Part shown: positions 58,619-64,000 of the stretch, piece after piece
Layout of the letters: the number at the start of each line of letters is the position of its first letter
Position numbering within the stretch: position 1 is the first letter of the stretch
NCBI GenBank assembly: GCA_030052745.1
Contig: JANBVO010000005.1
Coordinates: 682,001 to 746,000, forward strand
DNA: 64,000 nt
Source: Pleurostoma richardsiae
Taxonomy: Eukaryota; Ascomycota; Sordariomycetes; Calosphaeriales; Pleurostomataceae
Reading direction: 5' to 3'
Made by a program: the position numbers and the translations under genes
The notes under the pieces: generated by a model
The model's input: the letters and a program-made list of their open reading frames with translations, nothing else
Databases searched by the model: none
Told to the model about the DNA's origin: nothing

Positions 58619-60164
58619 AGCTAGCAGTCTATATCCGTTGCTGCTTAACGATTTTCCTTTTGTCGTGGATATTGTAGTGGATCGGAAGTATGGTTCCTTG
58701 TCACCTCGGAACTGGGAGCAGCTCGTTGGTTTTTATCGGCTGGGAATGTTCTTGTTCCCCTGTAGCGGAATCAGGGGCGGGGGACATTTGCACGGCATCG
58801 CGTAGGAGTCCTTGAAGGCCTATTTTGATTATGCGATGGCGACGATGGGCGGCGATGGGGAGTGATGGAAGGTTATACCCGAACTAGGTAGTCAGCAGAT
58901 ATCCTGTTGCGTCTCCCCCGCTCTTTCTTGATCGCTGTTCCGTGTACTGGAGGGTGAATCTCTGGAGGGGTCTTCACAGCCCCCTCAGGATGAGAGTATC
59001 ACAACTACTGCTTGAGGACCGGTTCATCCGAGACTGCAGTTCTCCGTAGTTCCTCTGCAGCGAAACCAATCGGAGGAAAAGGAGCAAGAGGCTAGACTTT
59101 CTTTCTCTATGTTGGCGGGATGGATTGCATTGTAGTGTATTGCTGCCGAAACCGCACGCCGGGAGACCCCGTGCATCACCGTAGATAAAGCTGAAGTGGA
59201 CTGATATCGGCATGCCGTCTTCCTCCCGTCCTCCTAACTCACTCCCGACCACCCCGCGCGCCTCGGTAGAGGGTTCGCTGAGGCCCTAGGCGCCACCTCC
59301 CACGCCGACCATCGCAGCGGCCAAGTTCACGCCACCGGGCTGATGGGGTGATGTGGCCGCCTCTGGGGAAGCGCGGGTGTGTGGAAACAGGGAGGGTTGC
59401 CACCGTCACAGGACAGGCTTGGTTTTGCATCCTCTGTAACATGTGGCCTCCCGAGTCTTTCCCAGCTAGCTGCGCTGCACTAAGGTGCTGATAGACAATA
59501 CCACGGGTTGCTTGGTACGCTAGGTCCCAGCTGCAGCAGCATGCTCACGCAAGGTAACGTCAAGCTGCCGCTGGCCCAGGCAAGCTCCCAGGCCTTTCCC
59601 CACGAAAGCCGCTCCTAGCATCGGGAGCCCAGGTCAGCCATCAGTATAATCGGAGCCCGGGAATTGGTCCTGCGCTCTAGCGATGACTCGCATCTATTAG
59701 TCCTCCTATTGCGCCCGGCCACTTCTCCGTCTCCTCCTTTCCGGTCGCTCACGGTGAGGTCGATATCGGACCACCCTCCAACTTCCCAAAGCTGGTCAGG
59801 GCCAGACCGAGAGCACGACAGCCAGCTTTTTGTTTGCCTGCTCGATGGGCACATGGCGGGATCAGGTTTGCTCGCTTCCAATCATGGGCCTTGAGGGTTT
59901 TCTATATTATCGTTCCCTCGTCTGTTGCTCCTCTCTTGGGTCACTCTCCTTGTCTATCATATGCGCATGTTTCCATCGCAAGCTCAAGGAAGTCCTGACC
60001 TTGTTTACTTCTCGCCGTCTTATCAACCCATATCTCAGCTTCTTCGCAACAAGGGTTCTGCAGTGCTGACTTGACTACTTCCGTCTCTCTTCAACTCCCA
60101 CGCTTTCCCCTCCCCCACTGCTTCCAAGAAGCAACGAGACCCCCCTAGACCGAACAGAGTCAGG
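58619..60164. other. Intergenic
   Basis: About 1.5 kb without a convincing gene. The last 450 bp are pyrimidine-rich and look like the promoter and leader of the dehydrogenase gene. Confidence 0.45.
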
Positions 60165-61387
60165 ATGCTCTACAACGGCTCCCCAGACACGCTCTTCCTG
60201 CCCGCCGCCGGCGTCGACCCGACGGGCTACGGCAAGGTGGCCATCGTGACGGGGTGCTCGTCCGGCATCGGGCTCGCCTGCACGCAGCTGCTGCTGGCCC
60301 ACCAGTTCCAGGTGTGCGGGCTCGACGCCTCCGACTTCAACTACGAGCTGCTGCGTGAGGCCGACCACGGCCGCTTCCACTTCCACAAGGAGGACCTGAC
60401 GGCGCCCGGGGCGTGCGACCAGGGCGTCCGGGTGTGCGTCGCGACGTTTGGGTGAGCTCTCCAGCGATCCCCCCTCCCCCGGGGCCCCCGGGAACCCTAG
60501 CTTTGCTCGTACCTTCTCGTCTAGTCACGAGGAAGGGAGAGCGTGTGACATACAGGGGACATAGATGGAGGAGGATGGCGCGAGTCTTGCGAGAAGCAAC
60601 TGACCGGCATGGATATATAGAGAACGGATCGACGTCCTAGTCAACGTCGCGGGAGTGATGGATAACTTTAGCAGTGCGGATGCCGTGACGGACGAGGTGT
60701 GGGACGCGGTCATGACCACGAATCTGACGGTGCCGGTGAAGATGATGCGGGCCGTGATTCGCTTCATGAAAGCCAAGAACGACGGCGTCATCATCAACAT
60801 CGCGAGCACGGCCGGTCTGAGCGGAGCCCTCGCTGGCATCGCGTATACGGCGTCGAAACACGGGCTGGTGAGCGATCCTCCCCGTTTCGCCTTTCCATTT
60901 CTATCACTTCTCTACACTCCGTGGTATGGAAGTATCTCGCAGATGAACTGACGGGGGGACTACAATAGCTCGGCGCGACGAAGAACGTCGCCTGGCGATT
61001 CCGTAACGAGGGTATCCGCTGCAACGCCATCTTGCCGGGGGCCATCGACTCGGCCATCGGCAAGACCATCCTTGAGGGACAGAAGGAGACGTGGGACGCG
61101 GAGGCCTACGCGCAGGTCGAGTACGTTACCTTCCCTTCCCTTCCCTTCCCCCATGCAGAGAGCAACCCTCTTCGGCCGGGGATTCCGTCTCATTGTCAAC
61201 AGCAGAGCTGAACTGACTTACTCCCCTCCCTAGGCCGGTGCACACGCTGCAGGTGAAGTCGTCGAATCCGAGGAGGAGGATCACGCCGCTCGAGGTGGCC
61301 AAAACCGTCGCCTTCCTGGTCAGCGACGAGGCACGGACGATAAACGGTGTCAGTCTGCCTGTCGACCAGGCTTGGAATGTAGTCTGA
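60165..61387 (+). CDS. Short-chain dehydrogenase/reductase
   Basis: Four exons, 60165-60451, 60621-60867, 60969-61120 and 61234-61387, give 279 residues. Classical SDR features: the cofactor loop TGCSSGIG; an aspartate after the second strand (VCGLDASDF), which favours NAD over NADP; NVAG; the catalytic serine in NIASTAG; and YTASKHG with the catalytic Tyr and Lys. [10 protein letters not shown] follows. It is a soluble oxidoreductase; the closest general description is a 3-alpha/20-beta-hydroxysteroid-dehydrogenase-like SDR, substrate unknown. Its introns (169, 101 and 113 nt) are longer than those of most neighbours. There is no cluster of biosynthetic genes around it. Confidence 0.88.
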
Positions 61388-62385
61388 GGGCCGAAGAGTA
61401 GAAGGCAAATGGGACGAGAGAGGGGGGAAGACTGATGAGGACGGGAGCCTCTGATTTTGCTGGACATGGACGGCGTTACTGGGGTATTTTCACGGAATAC
61501 CCGTGTTGCTTTCTCGGGTATGGCGCATCTTCGGAAAAGTCGCTCGCTAAATCGTGTGGGCCAGAGTCCGATTCTCCGGCTGTCCTCTGGTCTCAGCAGG
61601 GTGTAGCATTGTTCTGGGACTTAAGGTACTCTTGGTACGGCAAGAAGAAAGGTTCATCGTCCGCTTTTCTGCAGATTCTCGGGGCTGTCCCCGGACCTTG
61701 AGTCTACAGCAGATGCTCACCTGTAAGCGCTCGCGGCCTATCAGGGGTTCCTACGTGTGAGAGGGTAGGGGCCTTCATCCGAATATTTCTCAGAGTATCG
61801 ATCAGTCTTGCAGCTCACCGTAGCGGACAATGCAACTGTGAAGGGCCTTGCTCACCTACCATAGCTTGAAGGGACTTTGATACAGCTGTGCGTGTTTGTT
61901 GCGGTTCAATAGGGACCGTGAAATGGCTGTTGAGGGGGACTCCTGCAAGGCTCGCACGCGAGCACCTGGTCATGGCCGCGCCGTACCTTTTAGGGATCTA
62001 CGGAGCAGTGATCGAACCTAGAACTCACGGTGGACAACACTAGCTGGTCACTAAGCTGCCCAAGATATAAATTTTGAAAGGCCTTGGTCTGTGACAATAT
62101 CCCCTAAAACCCAAGGCTGGCAGCCATGCAGATATACATAAGCCATTGGGTATCCATAACTCCGACACTCCCCTCGTTAAGTTGCCCGAAGCAGACAAGT
62201 ACACCGGCATACCTATTCCTAGGCTCTGGAAAACCCCATGCTCTATCACGTTGTTCTTGTGTCATCGTCGTGAATTTCGCAAATTTCAGGAGAATTTTCA
62301 GGGCAAGATCCCTGTCGCAGGACTGAAGTCAGGAACGGCTTGTGATCCCGGGGAGGGATCCGATCGATTTGTGCCACACGCACAA
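61388..62385. other. Intergenic between convergent genes
   Basis: About 1 kb without a convincing gene, only short frames. Confidence 0.45.
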
Positions 62386-63819
62386 TCAGGCAGTGATTCC
62401 GACAGATCTCTTAGCGCGGAAGCTCGACGTTATCTCATCCTCATCACCATCGTCCTCGTCGAGGTTTAGGAGATGGAAGCGGTTGGCCATGGTGATGATG
62501 GTCTTCTTTGGAGGCGGAACTTCCTTTCGAGGCTTTGGCGGGGGGAGACGCTCAAGAGATTGAGCGCACTCATCCGCAGCCCACTCTATCTTCGACCCCT
62601 TATATTTTCTGAGGCGACAATCAGTTGATGAACCCGGTGAAAGACGCATTGGAAGAGGAGAGGTGGAGGTTCACTTACGTGCGACTCATCATGCAAGTCC
62701 GAGCGAACATGGCGTTGTGCACGGAATTGGTGCTGATGAAGCAGCTTCCGCCGATGAACTCAACCTTGATGATGACGAGGTTGTGGATGTGCTCGAGATC
62801 CTCCCTGATGCTCTCCTCGGTATTTCGAGGGTCGCATCGGCGAACGATGAGGTTTCTTGTGGCACCACCTCTAATCTTGCTGGCAACGTATCCTGGAAGA
62901 GTGAAGTGACGATCGCTCCATCTGACCTCAACCTGCTCACGGGTAAGCGAACAAACTGTGTAAGTGAGGGAAAATTTTCTGGTGGGCGTACCCGCTTATT
63001 CTTTATGTACAGGTCATGCCTGCGGGCGTGGTCGAAGAATGCCCAGGCATCAGTCGAACGCAGGAAAGAGACAGTAGCCGAGCGCTCATGGGTGCGAAGG
63101 AAAATGTTCAACAGTTGTCCGCCGCGGACCACGTTGGCGATATCACCATGTGTAACTCCCTCGCCAAGATTTCCCAGCTGGATCGTCCTCTGGCAGTCGC
63201 GCTCGAACCTCGGTGGCTGCACTGGCTCATCCATTTGCGTGTGACCATTGGGTCCCTCGAGCGGTCCATCCACAGAGATAGACTCGTTGTCCGAAATGAC
63301 GTCCGCGTCCACATCGGCCCAGTCTTGATTCCGGAAAGGTCGAGCCTGAGCCCGGGTACCTTTGAAGGTCTTGCTGAGGGAAATGTATTGATCAGCAGCT
63401 AGTCGGGGCGTTGCTCTCGGATACAGAGAGGGTACGCGTGGAGTTTCAAGCCTGACTGGAGTCTCAAGTCTGATTGGAGTCTCAAGTCTGACCGGAGTGT
63501 CAAGACTGACTGGAGTATCAAGCCTGACGCCTCCGTTCTCGGTTTCAGCGCCTTCGGCAGTTGCTACGTCGGTGCCATCTCCCTGGATCGATGCGTCGTC
63601 CTGGCTGAGAAGCTGCACCCAAGTCAGCAGGGACAATGTTATTAAGGAAACATTTCGACTCTTTCGGCGTAGAGATCGTGTGTAGGGCAAAAGAGTTGAG
63701 GCTAAGAGACTGGATAGGATATCGATCAGAAGGTGCAGTAACCTACATCTATAGTGTCCTCTCCGACCCCGCCTCTCAGCAGATTGTTTCGTAGATTCGC
63801 TACATAGCGGGTCAGCCAT
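62386..63819 (-). CDS. RRM protein resembling fungal Nrd1 (negative regulator of differentiation)
   Basis: Exons 63819-62992, 62932-62679 and 62608-62386 give 434 residues. The first RRM (about residues 205-295) has TIQLGNLGEGVTHGDIANVV, then VRGGQLLNIFLRTHERSATV and KNKRVEVRWSD across intron 1. The second region has GGATRNLIVRRCDPRNTEES, then IHNLVIIKVEF and NSVHNAMFARTCMMSRTKYK. This order is characteristic of the ascomycete Nrd1-like group of RNA-binding proteins. An acidic tail follows (NLDEDDGDEDE). Before the RRMs a six-residue repeat (V/I-R-L-E/D-T-P, five copies) is encoded by an 18-nt minisatellite. The first 75 residues, including a hydrophobic stretch around 27-70, look unlike this family. 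They may contain an unrecognised intron ending at the GGGTGCAG just before LLSQDD, so the start is uncertain. Confidence 0.78.
63440..63529. repeat. 18-nt minisatellite, five units, in coding sequence
   Basis: Five imperfect copies of an 18-nt unit beginning GGAGT, at 63440, 63458, 63476, 63494 and 63512. On the minus strand each encodes six residues of the type (V/I)(R/S)L(E/D)TP. Confidence 0.9.
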
Positions 63820-64000
63820 CCGTGTTGCTAATGTAGTTGAGACATAGCAGCAGGGAGGCCGTTATGCCCTGGGTCGAGGGTGACCGACCATAACGGGCGG
63901 CAGTATCCTTGAGACCGTTGTACTCAGACTTGGTTATCGAGACTTTGTAGGGATGCGCATAAGGCTCGTCCGTGTTCTTGATTAGATCAGTTAGGAACCA

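Noticed and set aside
61960-62040. Possible tRNA on the minus strand (a GTTCGATC string)
   Set aside because: The T-loop-like string has no matching T-stem, and no acceptor or anticodon stem could be folded around it.
1-64000. Transposons, LTR or virus-like elements, CRISPR arrays, rRNA genes
   Set aside because: I found no transposase, reverse transcriptase, integrase or capsid-like frames, no long terminal or inverted repeats, no spaced repeat arrays and no rRNA sequence.

Overview
The window looks like nuclear chromosomal DNA of a filamentous ascomycete, most likely a sordariomycete. The evidence is short introns of about 47-170 nt with GTAAGT/GTATGT donors, CTGAC or CTAAC branch sites and CAG/TAG acceptors; moderately GC-rich coding sequence; a HET-domain allorecognition-type gene; and fungal versions of housekeeping genes (POL1, RNR2, DCP2, YAK1, OAC1, SRP21, NCS2). 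I could not assign a genus. Splice sites were read by eye and each model was checked for an open, frame-consistent reading through every junction.

Layout. 1-10.2 kb: an ELL-type transcription elongation factor on the minus strand, then about 6.8 kb without a convincing gene. 10.2-17.4 kb: an orphan charged protein, an intron-containing tRNA-Glu(CTC), a family-16 methyltransferase (Rrg1-like), a small cysteine-rich orphan and a HET-domain protein. 18.3-27.2 kb: DNA polymerase alpha (five exons, minus strand) head-to-head with a mitochondrial PPR protein, then an RRM protein with an RG-rich tail. 28.5-35.9 kb: YAK1 kinase and a PUB1/TIA-1 type triple-RRM protein, both minus strand, separated by 2.7 kb. 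38.9-46.6 kb: a probable Mediator Med2 subunit, a tandem-PH protein, an APH-fold kinase-like protein and NCS2/CTU2. 46.6-54.6 kb: OAC1 head-to-head with SWD2, then SRP21, RNR2 and a DUF4112 protein. 55.9-64 kb: DCP2, a short-chain dehydrogenase and an RRM protein resembling fungal 'negative regulator of differentiation' proteins.

How the genes relate. This is ordinary eukaryotic gene order, not operons. Some functions recur: DNA replication (POL1, RNR2, sharing ACGCG-type promoter boxes), transcription (ELL, Med2, SWD2), mRNA fate (DCP2, PUB1, other RRM proteins), translation (tRNA-Glu, NCS2, SRP21) and nutrient signalling (YAK1, Rrg1-like). NCS2 is needed to thiolate tRNAs that include a tRNA-Glu isoacceptor (UUC, not the CUC one encoded here).

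I saw no CRISPR array, rRNA, insertion sequence, LTR element or virus-like element. I did not find a clearly new biological system. The least explained parts are the 6.8 kb gene-poor block, the orphan genes at 10.2 and 14.2 kb, the ambiguous N-termini of the HET and 62-64 kb RRM genes, and a local cluster of AGGTAC motifs.
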